Positions 1 to 10,645 of a stretch of 64,000 bases of DNA are shown here, one piece after another. Position numbers and translations under genes: made by a program. Each line of letters begins with the position of its first letter. The stretch's first letter is position 1. The stretch comes from Prosopocoilus inquinatus (taxonomy: Eukaryota; Arthropoda; Insecta; Coleoptera; Lucanidae), in the NCBI GenBank assembly GCA_036172665.1, contig CM069880.1:7008501-7072500 (forward strand), written 5' to 3'. The notes beneath the pieces were generated by a model, which saw only the letters and a list, made by a program, of their open reading frames with translations, ran no database searches and was not told the origin of the DNA.

Positions 1-631
1 AAGTAATTACGAGTTTCGACTGAAGCGGGAGACGTGCAATAATACATTACACATCTCCTGCAATACAATAATGAAAGCAATTTGTAGAAAGCGTTCTAAA
101 ATGTATAACTATTAAACAAGTTAATGGCGGCGCAATTAAAAATGCACACTCCACTCAATTGTTAATGCAAGAACGGAATATTGATTTTACGAACTAATTA
201 TTTGTATTGCCAGACTCGCCGACTATTTCTATTCCTATCCTATAACGTTATGTGTTCACAATGCAAGCTGAAATAGTTATTGTTAATTCCTCTGTTAATA
301 TAACTCATTATACTGTCACGGCTAATTTTCATCCGACGTATTGACAACAAATACAGTAAGACCTTGCATACAAAATCATTTGAATGTTAACGTTGTTTAA
401 TCTATACATGTCAATTTGTTTAGATATACATATCAACTAGCACTAAGCTATTGCCATGTATGTACCAAACACATATTTACATTATGCATCCAATTCGGGA
501 AAATGATGTAAATAAAACTACATTGTTTTATAAAAAGTATTTCATATATAAGTCTCCTACCGAACGTTGTTTAAACCCAATTCAATATTTATGAATAAAC
601 TTGATTGAATAATTTCGTATTGCATAGTATA
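1..631. other. AT-rich non-coding DNA
   Basis: No open frame, RNA gene or clear repeat boundary is recognisable. The stretch is AT-rich like the rest of the window and is probably intronic or intergenic. Confidence 0.5.
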
Positions 632-1030
632 CAGAGTGCTGCAACATAGTAAAATAGTTTCCCCAATTATTTTACAGCAGAAATCCAATTAGGCTTTTTT
701 TAAAGTACCCTTCTACGCAGTTTAAAAGTTTTTCATTTGCTAAGTTTCAAGATATTTAAAAATAACGAAATTCACTTCATATCAAACTATCAGCACGGCC
801 TTGAAACGACTAGATTTATTAATCATCTGTTCAGTTTTCACAATCATGCTGATGGTTTGGTATAAACTGAATTTATTTTTAAAATATCTTGATACCGAGA
901 AAATGAAAAAATCTCAAATTGCACAGACAGATTCATCTTGAGGAGTACCTTAAAAAATCTAAATGGAATTTTGTTATAAAATAATTGGGGAAGTTTATAT
1001 TCGAGCATTTTTAAATTAATATGAGATTTC
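632..1030. repeat. Palindromic inverted-repeat element, copy 1
   Basis: Two diverged arms face each other (about 645-800 and 860-1010). Both contain the blocks CCCCAATTATTTTA, AAATCCA.TTAG and CAAGATATTTT, read in opposite directions. The same element recurs at 55855-56325. It has no coding capacity. This is the build of a foldback or MITE-like non-autonomous element; the superfamily is not assigned. Confidence 0.65.
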
Positions 1031-4000
1031 ATACGTTATGTTGTGTTCATTAATGTGCTTTAAAAAACTGTAATAATTTAAATCAAAAATAAATGTTGTA
1101 TATTATAATGTTTTAGTATATGGCAAGTGCTGTAAATATTTTTTTGTTTTAAGTTGTTTTCATGCTTCGAAAAGTGAGAAGTGAATGAATAATGAAATCA
1201 GAGTAGTGATTGAGTGCAAACAGGGGCAAGTAAGAAAGTAAAATTAAATAAAGAGATAAAAAATGTGATACGAGGAGATAAAAAAGTTTGTGAGGAAGAA
1301 AGTGCTGAATTTGTAACGGTATAACGCGTCGGTCCAGGGAGAAATTTCATTAAATCCATCGTCGAATCCCCTAGGTTCTGGAGTATTTTTCGTCAATATC
1401 AAAATTTAATTACTTTCATTAAAATCTTAAGGTAATTAACGAATTCTCGGCATGCTTATTTCGTGGGGTCGTAACATTTTGACGTAGTTTCAGCGTTTCG
1501 GCGAGATAAGCAGAAGAGGCCAAGAGAAGCGAAAACGATAGAATCCCGGAACGGCCGCGATGCGTTTTAATTAGTAAGCTTTCTACGTTTTGGAACATCT
1601 GTGAATAGGTTAGGTGAGAGGAGGGTAACTTTATTTATTGTTCTATCTGTTATAAATGGCGTTCATTTGCGTGGACGAGAGCAATACGCGAGTCCATCTC
1701 TTCCTAGGAACGTAATTTCCGAAAATTTAAATTACTTCCGACAGAAACAACGCCTCGACTTGTGTTTCATCTGTTACGAGAGACCGCATCACCAGAGTTA
1801 TTCTTCTTCTTATTGCCCTTGCCTTAGGAAACATTTTCTCAAGTGCTCACTAAACATTACCTGCATGCAGATTTTATCACAACACGCAGCCTGCGTTTAT
1901 ATTTATTACATTTTTAAACATTATGTTTCAAACATTCCATTTAAATACGAGTATGTTTCCACCATTGAAATCTATCGCTCGTATCTACCATTTGAACAAA
2001 AAAAAAACGAAAACAAATTGTTACATACGATACTTACTATTGTAAATCGAATTGACAATAGATTAATAAATAGTTTAAATAATTTGCCTTCCAAAAAAAT
2101 TTCAAAAAGAGGTGCATGCGCAATTACAGTTGCAATATAACAAAGTTTAATCAGTACCAATAAACGTTCCTCAGTGTAATTAAAAGTACTGGTATAATTG
2201 CAGTGCAATTAAAAGAAACGGCGCTCGTATATTTTTCCCTTAGACCGGATGTTTTTTTGTATCTCCAGGTAGTTTTTATCTATTAAAACAAGAATAATAG
2301 TAATTCGTTGAGAGTGAAATAGAGTAATATTTTTTGAAACCCCCGATGCCTTGACAATTTATCCACGTTGCGCTCCCCTCTCAGTTAATTATGTGAATTC
2401 CTTCATTCCACCTTCCTTTCTTTCTTACATGCAATATCTGCACCATCTCTCCCGTGAACCTATAAAATTGTGGCCTTGTTTAAAAAAAAAGAAAAAGCTA
2501 AAAGAAACGTGAGCTTTTGACTTTTTCAGATTATACAGACATATACAGGTTTGCCCCACGAAAATATTTGCTCGAGATAATGGTTGCTTAATTATGTCTT
2601 CATTTTCGTTTTGCTTAAAACGAGGACTAATTTTCATAATTGGTGTTGTTAGGTGATGCAGATGTGATGTTAAAGCAGTAGAGTAGTAGGATTTTGCTAG
2701 CTGCCAGCAACTTTCTCCTTCGGATATGGACAAATAATATATTATGTAATCGTTGGTCACACCTTGCATACTATTTTTAATAATTTTTTTGCTCGAGTTA
2801 GTTAAACACACCTGCATTTCCTTTTTTATTTTTTTTTAAAGCGACAGATCGATGATGATTGTAAATTACCTTCTTAATAAACATTAAGATCAAACAAGAT
2901 CATCGTCATCCTGAGGTGTGTCATGTTAATTTGAATTTGCCCAAACAACTATTAGGGTAGGTTGTTGAATTGCTACATTTCACATTCGCAATGAAGATAT
3001 CTCAAGCAACTGGCCACAAGTGTGCAGTATTTCAGGGAGGAGGGACTTCGAAACTGAGAAATTAAGTAAACTTCCCTCTTCATGTTGTAGTGGTCAACAT
3101 TTTACACGAGCACTCCAATGTGTTATTTATAATGTACGTTAGTAGTAACTCTTGTAATAATAATAATAATAATAATAATATGATGTTGAGAATGTCTTTA
3201 ATCATATTATTCCAACTGAAATTAGTTGAACGCGTTAGAGCTTTAATATCAGATTGCAGGTTGAACTACATAAACTTAACGCGTCAAATGCAATCTGAAG
3301 CTACAGTGAAATTAATCTAAACGTGTGCGTGGAGCCACTTCGGATTCACAACCTTGTAACACCACTCTGAGATAATTAGGTGACCCACCTTGGCACTCTA
3401 AGTTAGAGAGAACAGTCAAGTGCACGTCCGGATGAACAGAAAATTAATCTGTGATGGGATGCCATGCCAGTGTATATAACGTAATTTGACGCCTTTGTTG
3501 TATACAGATGAATTTTGGTAACAGGAACACATCAATATCCCCAGTTATGAAATTGGAACCAACAGCTTATCTCCACAAATTAATTCGTAAAATAGTTTTC
3601 TTAATTAAATCGTAAAAGTAAACCAGTACATCTTAAGAAGGACACATTTTTATATTTCATTCCTTCTTCAGACTAACACACCATATGTGTAATTCGTTGG
3701 CGAAAGAAGGAATATTTATTTCAATCCTTCGTCCGTTACTAAGTGCCTTAATGGTAAAATCGATAGATACCGCCGACGATTTCCCAATTTGTCAACCAGT
3801 ACACTACGAAATCTATAAATAATATATTATACATTAAGTTGGAGTAAGCTATCTGGATTATTTATCTACGACGGCACTTTTCCTCCAGACATGTTAAGAC
3901 TGCATGCACTTTTCAGAACAGAAATAATTTCCTCGGATCATAAAACCAACTGGAGGTTCCTCTTTTTTTAATTCCAGAAAATAGCGACTTCTCAAAGAGC

Positions 4001-4421
4001 CATGCAACTGCAATTTTAATTTATAAATTATAATGAAACCGTTTGTGAATAAGGTAATGGCAAATAACATGTATTTACTTGCTCCAACAACGTAATTACA
4101 TTTTATTTTTATAAAAGTGGAGCCCCCCCTCTCCTCCGCCCCGCTCTATTTTCATAAAAGTGAAGCCTCTTCTACACACATAAAAATTTGGAGGTAATTA
4201 TACTTTTTGCACACGAGGGAACAGTGTTATACAAAGCGTTCCACTTATATTTTTTGAGAAATTTAAACTTGTAAGTTTCAATTGTTTCTGTGCAAACGTA
4301 TATGTATAAAAAATGTTGCTATTACTCATAAAGATTATTTTACACGATATTTATAATTAGCCAAGTACACTATAAAGATATTCTTTTTTGTTCGCCGGTT
4401 ATGAATAAAATACCCCTACAT
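1031..4421. other. Non-coding DNA, no gene recognised
   Basis: Mostly AT-rich. A CpG-richer patch lies at about 1480-1570 and a pyrimidine-rich run at about 4120-4145. Apparent small ORFs here are low-complexity and lack coding character. A (TAA)n microsatellite sits at 3155-3181. No exon with plausible splice sites was recognised. Confidence 0.45.
3155..3181. repeat. (TAA)n microsatellite
   Basis: Nine uninterrupted TAA units. Confidence 0.95.
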
Positions 4422-4704
4422 TTTAGCGCTTTAATTCAATTGAATATCTGCAAATTGTGAATGCTTCGATTTAGGGCTATAGTTGTTGAGTAAAACATGC
4501 TTATTTTGAAGAGCTCTATCGAAATCTGCAATCAAAATTAGTACATTCCGTTTGAAAAAGTAGATTACTCACTTATGGAACATGCTATAAGCGTAAAAAT
4601 AATTTGTTCTCGTTAAAGGCGAAAACTTTTGTAGAAGACATTTTCTGTGATAATTAATAATTAAGGCGCTATTGAAAAAGTCGATATCAATGACCCACCC
4701 TGTA
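4422..4704. repeat. Interspersed repeat, also present at 20579-20880
   Basis: About 280 bp that align along their length with 20579-20880. Shared blocks include ATTTAGGGCT, CTTATTTTGAAGAGCT, CTCACTTATGGAACATGCT and TAATTAATAATTAAGGCG. In both places the block abuts the terminal motif CTCAATAAGGGC of the TA/TIR family. It is either part of a longer relative of that family or a separate element often found next to it. No coding capacity. Confidence 0.65.
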
Positions 4705-5537
4705 TACCGGGTATCTCAATAAGGGCAGGGACCACAGATATATAACAAACCGTAATACGCGCAGTTTCAGGAGAAAAAAAGATTATAGTCGAAGTGACCA
4801 AGAAGAAAATATTTTTAAGTATCTGAGTTGATCAGAAGGCTCAACTATAAAAATTAATTAATTTTACTAACAAAAGTGTCGGGATAAGCTAAAGCTTTGA
4901 TAGTTTAATTGAGAAGCTGAATTAATTCTGCACAACTTTGATTTTAGACTTACTTATCGTACCGCCATTAATAAAAATGGAGGAAAGAGTTGAATTATTT
5001 ACTTAAATAGTATAGAAGTTATAATAATTTTTAATCAGAAATTAATGAACTTCGGCTCGTTTGAAAAGAAATTTTAAGTTGATTTAAAGTGTGCAATCAA
5101 CGGCTAATTTATTATAAAGTAGCTAGAAGGCGCAATTTGCTAAAGTAATAGTTTTCCCCGGTTCTCCAAAAAGAGAAATTAAATGGAAAGGTGTATTTCT
5201 TTTGCAGCAGCTACAAAGCTCACAAAATAGTGAGTATTATGGTGAAAATCCGAAATAATTACAGTTTACAGAAAGTTCAAACAACTTTTCATTTCAAGGT
5301 AAAATAAAGCATACAATTTTTTTTATTAATGTTATTTAGAAGCATTTAATTGTTTTTAGGAACAGATGATATGTAAACACAAGATCAAAACAACAAATAG
5401 AGAAACAAGAATAATTCAAACACTAAATAAAAACAATGAACCATAGTCATGCACATGATTAACAAAGTTTCACTGTATCGCGTTACTATACTTTTTTATT
5501 GTCCGCATAGAGTTGTGTAGAAATTATTATTGATAAC

Positions 5538-6369
5538 TAGGGCTGGGTCCATATATCGACCGTATCGATACGCATTGTCAGCTGCACTGACGTGTCGAAT
5601 ATGGACACGTATCGGAATATCGGACGATACCTATCAATATATCGATACGTATCGAAATATCGAATATCGATATACCGACACGAATTGAATTGTAATGATA
5701 TTGAATTACAGACTAATCAAACATTTTATTTATTTACTTGTATTTATGTGGTTGAATCTTCGGTGTTATTATTTAAACTTATTTCAGCTCTATTTTTCAT
5801 CATTATTTTTTTAAAACAAAAATAAAAATTTTAATTCAGCAGCTTAATTCGTTAGTGTTATTTTTTCCAGTACTTTTTTTAAATGTAGGTACAGTATGTC
5901 TCTGAACTCATAACTTTTCAACATGGACATGCAGCTTACGACTTCGGTTAAATTAAATGAATTATTCCTAAACATCTAAGGACGTACGTACAACTTTTGG
6001 ATCTAAAAAATTCTGAGTTTATATGTGAAAATTAGTTTATTTAAATTTTCTTGAAATTTAAAAAACTGGACTTAACTGGTTTTTGCATTAAATTCTTGTT
6101 TTAAACCTCTGTTCGATATTGCGATACGTATTAATATATCGCTACACATCGATTCGATGTTTCGATACATCTCAATTCGATATTTCGATACATATCGATT
6201 CGATATTTTGATATGTATCGATTCAATATTTCGATACGTATCGATACGCATTGTACGATATTTCGATACATATCGATATATCGATACATATTGTTCGATA
6301 TTTGGATACGTATCAATACAGAAATCGTATCGAAATTCGATACACAATTTCTCGTATCGCCCACCTCTA
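5538..6369. mobile_element. Nested hAT-like non-autonomous element rich in CGATA
   Basis: Short imperfect terminal inverted repeats TAGGGCTGGG and TAGAGGTGGG (right end reverse-complemented) are flanked by an 8-bp duplication with one mismatch, TTGATAAC at 5530-5537 and TTGATATC at 6370-6377. An 8-bp duplication is the hAT hallmark. The interior has no transposase. Both ends are loaded with CGATAC, ATCGAT and TATCGATA words. Short ORFs here are translations of this simple repeat and are not genes. Confidence 0.65.
6112..6362. promoter_or_regulatory. Dense CGATA / ATCGAT motif cluster
   Basis: Over about 250 bp the sequence is built almost entirely of words such as CGATACATATCGATTCGATA, with more than a dozen CGATA occurrences on the two strands. 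A second, shorter block lies at about 5562-5685 at the other end of the same element. In Drosophila, CGATA clusters bind the insulator protein BEAF-32 and TATCGATA is the core bound by DREF. Whether the sites are bound here is inference. Confidence 0.45.
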
Positions 6370-7279
6370 TTGATATCCTTACAGACAGTAAATGGCTATT
6401 TCAAAATGAAAAATCGACAACATTTTGAAAATATTTTAGGTGCAAACCTTCGATCATTCTTGATGACAATATATTTCATACATTTCAAAGTGCTTTGCGT
6501 CATGTATCATTTTATTGTTCATTGCTTTTATTTAGTGCTGGTATTTTTCTCATTTATGAGTTTGTTTACTGTTTGGATCAAGTTTTCAAAAATTAACACA
6601 CGCATTTAAACATATTAATGTCTTTTGTATTCTGTATTTACCTCAAAATGAAAAGCATTACTGGATGGCATTTGTTTAAACTTTTAGGTTCGCTTTTATC
6701 ATCAGTTAATAGACTCATTTGATAATAACTCGTGAACGAAATAAAGGGGACACTTTCGGGCTTTTACCAAAATGTTCTCCTGATTGGATGCTCTGTACCC
6801 ACTGTAAAAGAAACACACCTCTCTATTTGATCTTTTTTTTGGGAAAACTGGGAAAAACTATTACTTTTGTATATAGCGCCCTCTAGCTAATTTATAACAC
6901 ATTAGTCGGAGTCGTCGAATAGACTCTTTAAATCAACTTAAAATTTTCTTCCAAAGAGCCGAAGTTACGATATTCTTCAGTTTCCTGCACCCTTATTAAT
7001 GGTGATGTGATAATAAGTCTAAAATCAAAGTTATGCAGAATTAATTCAGCTTTTCAATGACGCTACGAGAGCTGTAGCTATTCTGAGACTTTTCTTAGTA
7101 AAATTAATTTTTATTGTTGAGCCTGTTGATTGCGTCATTTTGCGGCCAACTAAGATACTTAAAATACTTCCTTTGAATTTCTGTGGGTCACTTTGATTAT
7201 AATTTTCTTTTTCCCGAAGCTGTAGGTGTTATGGTTTGCTATATTTCGTCGGTCGCCGCACTTATTGAGGCACTCGGTA

Positions 7280-8895
7280 TATTTTCAAAGCTACAAAAAT
7301 TCAGTCAACTATTTATTCATTTTTTAAATGTGAACAACAATTTCCAAACCTGAATCACTATTATAATGCTTTATGGAATAAACAAATTAAACGACGCTTT
7401 GTTAGTTGTTAACTGACGGTTCTGTTTTATTGCGAGTTTGATATCGAATAAAACGAAATGTTAAAGAAGCGATAAAGCCGGAAAATTATGAAGACATTTC
7501 GTTCTGATAATTCCAGCTTTATTTTAGCTCTCATTATACCGGCGGAGACGGTAGCAAGCAAGCAAGGCAAAGAGGAAACGAAAATTATTCACCTGTAATG
7601 TGTTAAGAGTGTAGAACGTTAATGAAAGCAAAACAATTTCGGCGTCATTTAATATGAAAAGAGGTCGCGAATTGAAAATTCAAATTTCAGCAGGAAGCTT
7701 AGGATTATCAGACTCAACGGTATTCGAGCTAATTTGCAATAAATTCTTATTAAGGCAACATCCTAAAATATGAAATAAAGGCAATTGTAAAATATCGCCC
7801 TGTTTTTCGTCGAAAATTGCCGACGATAAATCTCGGGGAGCGTAAATAATTTTTTTCTTTTCCAAAAGAAAATGATTTCATTTAGGTATATCAAGTGTAT
7901 TCAGTTGCACTTAAAATAAACACAGCCTTAATGTCTCATCCCATCCAAGGGATATATAAGTAGTTGGAAAACATCCAAATACTCGTAGGCGTGCTGAAAC
8001 GTACACTTCAGTGCAAAATGGAACAAATAACTGATAATGCGATAACATATGTATTATTATGGCTAACCTGTTATTTTATTTGCTTTCCAGACAAGATTAA
8101 TGACACTCTTCTAATTACCAATAGTTTCGAATATAATAAATACCATTAATAGTCTGAAGTTCACAGTTACTTAAAGCAGATGAATACTCCGACGTCTGAA
8201 AGTATTTCAGTTTAGAAACTTTAAATTAAAACGTTCGGTTCCTGTGACAAAAAGTATTTTAAAGTTGGGAATTCAAATAAATTCGATCTGTTAACAGTTA
8301 GAAGTGAAACTTTGGAGAAGGCAAATATTTCTAAAGTAATTTTTAACGGATGTGATGGGATGTGATGTGATGTGATATCACGGATGTTTCGCCCGGCCGG
8401 TGGAAACTCTTCTATCTATTATTTAGATGTTAGTGGAGGCTTTATTAAAACAATTCATCATAGGAATTAAAATAGAGTTCGAGTTTAATGGTTAAGCGCA
8501 GTATAAAAAGTGATGAATATGCACCGCCGAACTTGTGCTTAATATAACGTTCCTCAATGCAAAATTTATCCACATCGTTCCGTCGCTATATTAAAAAATC
8601 CGGGTGGTTATTGACAGTGTCAGAAATTTATGAAAACATTTCCGTAGATATTAGAAAGCATTCCACGATTTGATTTACCCAAAAATTTGCATTGATACAT
8701 TGTGTTGCATTCAATCGTCGTATTCATATCTGCTCTTACGAAATATGTCGATATCTGTCAACGGCGTCAAACAAAAAATTATCTTTAATAAAATTCCTCT
8801 CTACAATTTCGAGGGTGCGTTTATTCCTTCCCCTAAAGAACAAGCAGAACACACAAAGCTGTATGCACCCTGTTTCAAAGTAAGTCGGCACCAAT
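7280..8895. other. Non-coding DNA, no gene recognised
   Basis: AT-rich. The only structured item seen is a short GATGT-type tandem repeat at about 8349-8377 ending in TGATATCACG. Small ORFs show no domain or splice context. Confidence 0.45.
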
Positions 8896-9326
8896 GCTAA
8901 CTTTCTTATTTTTAGAGCGACAGAGTTGTTTAAATTAGCAAATTTGTTTGACCTGTTTCGCTCATTACAAATCTGAAAACAGAAAAACAATTGAATGTAA
9001 AGTTTTCAAGATATATTTAGTTACATGTTTTATTTTGATGGAACACCTTGTATATTATCATCGTCAACGAAAGAAAAAATGAATTCTAGTTGTAAGTTCT
9101 TATGTACGCGTTATTTGAAAAATGTTATACAACTGAGATACATCAACTTAAAATTGACACCAAGCCTCTCCTCTTTTTTTAATTGTAATTATGATTTAAT
9201 TCATTGGCCTACTCTAATGATGTGAAAAAATGGTATTTCAGATTGTTTTGTACATACTTACGTACTTTATCATAACCTAGCTTTATTAGCCTATGGTACA
9301 GAATAACCTAATACACCTAGTTACGC

Positions 9327-9370
9327 AAGGTGGTATTATACGCATTTTAACATGCGTATAATACCACCTT
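9327..9370. repeat. Perfect 19-bp hairpin
   Basis: Arms of 19 bp (AAGGTGGTATTATACGCAT and its exact reverse complement) are separated by the 6-base loop TTTAAC. Related GGTATTATAC words recur at about 9640-9720, so this is part of a local repeat and not an isolated RNA gene. Confidence 0.85.
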
Positions 9371-9766
9371 CCTTTGTGATCAAGAAGAAGGCATTTACTG
9401 AAGATGGCAGAATAGTTGCCGAAATACGTATCTACTTTTTAAACAAACTTTTTGTGGTTAGGTGGTTAAATCCAATTTTGTTTTTCTACGCGTATAAAAC
9501 GCAACTTTAAATAAAGTACGGTATTTCGAATGATTTTGTACAATTGTGTGTATTACATCGTATTTTATCCTAACCCAATTTTAATAGTGAGCAGTAGTAA
9601 ATAACTTAGCGTAGCTAATATAAGATGGTATTATACTCGTTCTGCAATGGTTAAAATGATGTAAATTAGTATTATACTTGTTTTAAAATGCGTATAAGAC
9701 AACTATATACCATCTTAACAAGTTTAAAATGCATATTATAAAACTTTACATCGTTAGCTGTCATAA

Positions 9767-9935
9767 GGGGCGGCTGTGGAAAATAAATTTCGTGTCGTTG
9801 CTTGATTCATACACGTTCAAGGAGTTACCAGTGCATCATTTCTGACATCTAAAGAATCTGACTTAGAAATACAAACGTTGTTGAAGTACATGCGAATGGT
9901 GTTAAGGCATGAATTATATTTTCCACAGCCACCCC
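9767..9935. mobile_element. Short MITE with GGGGYGGCTGTGGAAAATA termini
   Basis: GGGGCGGCTGTGGAAAATA at 9767-9785 is mirrored at 9917-9935 by a reverse complement with one mismatch. The element is 169 bp, non-coding and has no clear target duplication. It lies inside the large inverted repeat. Confidence 0.6.
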
Positions 9936-10310
9936 ATATGGTATTTGACATACGACATTTTTCAAATATGGCGTACATAGGAACTTCTTATTAAAATTCA
10001 ATTTTCTTTCGTTTACGATGATAATATATAGGGTGATCCATTAAAAGAAAACATGTAACAAAAAATATCTCGAAAAGTTTGCACTCAATTGTTTTTCTGT
10101 TTTCATATTTGTAATGAGCGGAACAGGTCAAACAAATTTGCTAATTTGAATAACTCTGTAGATCTAAAAATAAGAAAGTTAGCACTTTGAAGCACTGAAA
10201 AGTTGTTAATTTTCATCGAATTTGGCGTTATTGTTCTCTTTTTCCGACTAAATTGTATCTAAAAGTGAGTGTTTATTCCAACAAGGATAAGCTTAACTCT
10301 GCTCTATTAC

Positions 10311-10314
10311 ATAC
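10311..10314. other. Target-site duplication ATAC (left)
   Basis: ATAC directly precedes the left LTR and is repeated exactly after the right LTR at 16841-16844. A 4-bp duplication is typical of many insect Ty3/gypsy elements. Confidence 0.9.
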
Positions 10315-10645
10315 TGTTACGTTTCTAGGGTTTATGTTTATTTATTTAAACAAATAAAACACTCGATAAAAACTTAACCGTAATTTAATAAAGCTTAAAA
10401 AACTAATTTATTTCTAACAATTTATTTTCACACTAAAAATCTAACTTCGACGATCGCTGTTCGAATTCGACTGCCTGGTGAGTCAACTCCGGGCGATTTT
10501 ATATCATTTGCTGGCGTCTGGAAGTCTCTATGCTGGAAGATTCTAGTTTGTTCGATGTAGGCCCCGAACGCGTGACGGCCGATGACACATCGAAGCGGAC
10601 CGACTTCTTGACGCCTTGCGCTAATAGTCAGGTTGGCTCGCCACA
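10315..10645 (-). repeat. 3' LTR of the gypsy element
   Basis: 331 bp, nearly identical to 16512-16840. It differs by A for G in the A-rich stretch near its left end and by two extra bases (AT) near its right end. On the minus strand, overlapping AATAAA signals at about 10337-10346 lie close to the LTR end and could serve polyadenylation. The stop codon of the integrase-macrodomain ORF (TGA at 10628-10630) lies inside this LTR. Confidence 0.95.

Larger units (their letters stand above)
4707..7277. mobile_element. TA-flanked TIR element with long arms
   Basis: The left end reads CCGGGTATCTCAATAAGGG. The right end, reverse-complemented, reads CCGAGTGCCTCAATAAGTG. Both are flanked by TA (4705-4706 and 7278-7279), the target duplication of Tc1/mariner-type transposition. 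The arms stay alignable for roughly 545 bp (about 4707-5260 and 6740-7277), sharing CTGAATTAATTCTGCA, ACTTTGATTTTAGACTTA and AAATTTTAAGTTGATTTAAAG in inverted orientation. No transposase is present, so the element is non-autonomous. A hAT-like element (5538-6369) is nested inside. Related fragments lie at 20444-20930 and 25075-25327, and a bare terminus at 43537-43561. Class assignment rests on the TA duplication only. Confidence 0.7.
8896..10183. repeat. Large inverted repeat with about 195 bp arms
   Basis: The left arm (about 8896-9090) and right arm (about 9990-10183) are reverse complements of each other with modest divergence. Shared blocks include CAATTGTTTTTCTGTTTTCA, CAGGTCAAACAAATTTGCTAATTT and AAAAATAAGAAAGTTAGCA. 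The roughly 900 bp between the arms have no transposase but hold a perfect hairpin (9327-9370) and a small MITE (9767-9935). This is a foldback-like element or two inverted copies of one repeat. The retrotransposon at 10315 inserted about 130 bp beyond the right arm. Confidence 0.7.

Noticed and set aside
1601..2140. 179-codon plus-strand ORF
   Set aside because: Non-ATG-rich, AT-driven composition, no domain, no conserved motif; consistent with chance.
6072..6609. ORFs rich in Tyr, Arg, Ile, Ser repeats on both strands
   Set aside because: These are translations of the CGATAC simple repeat in several frames.
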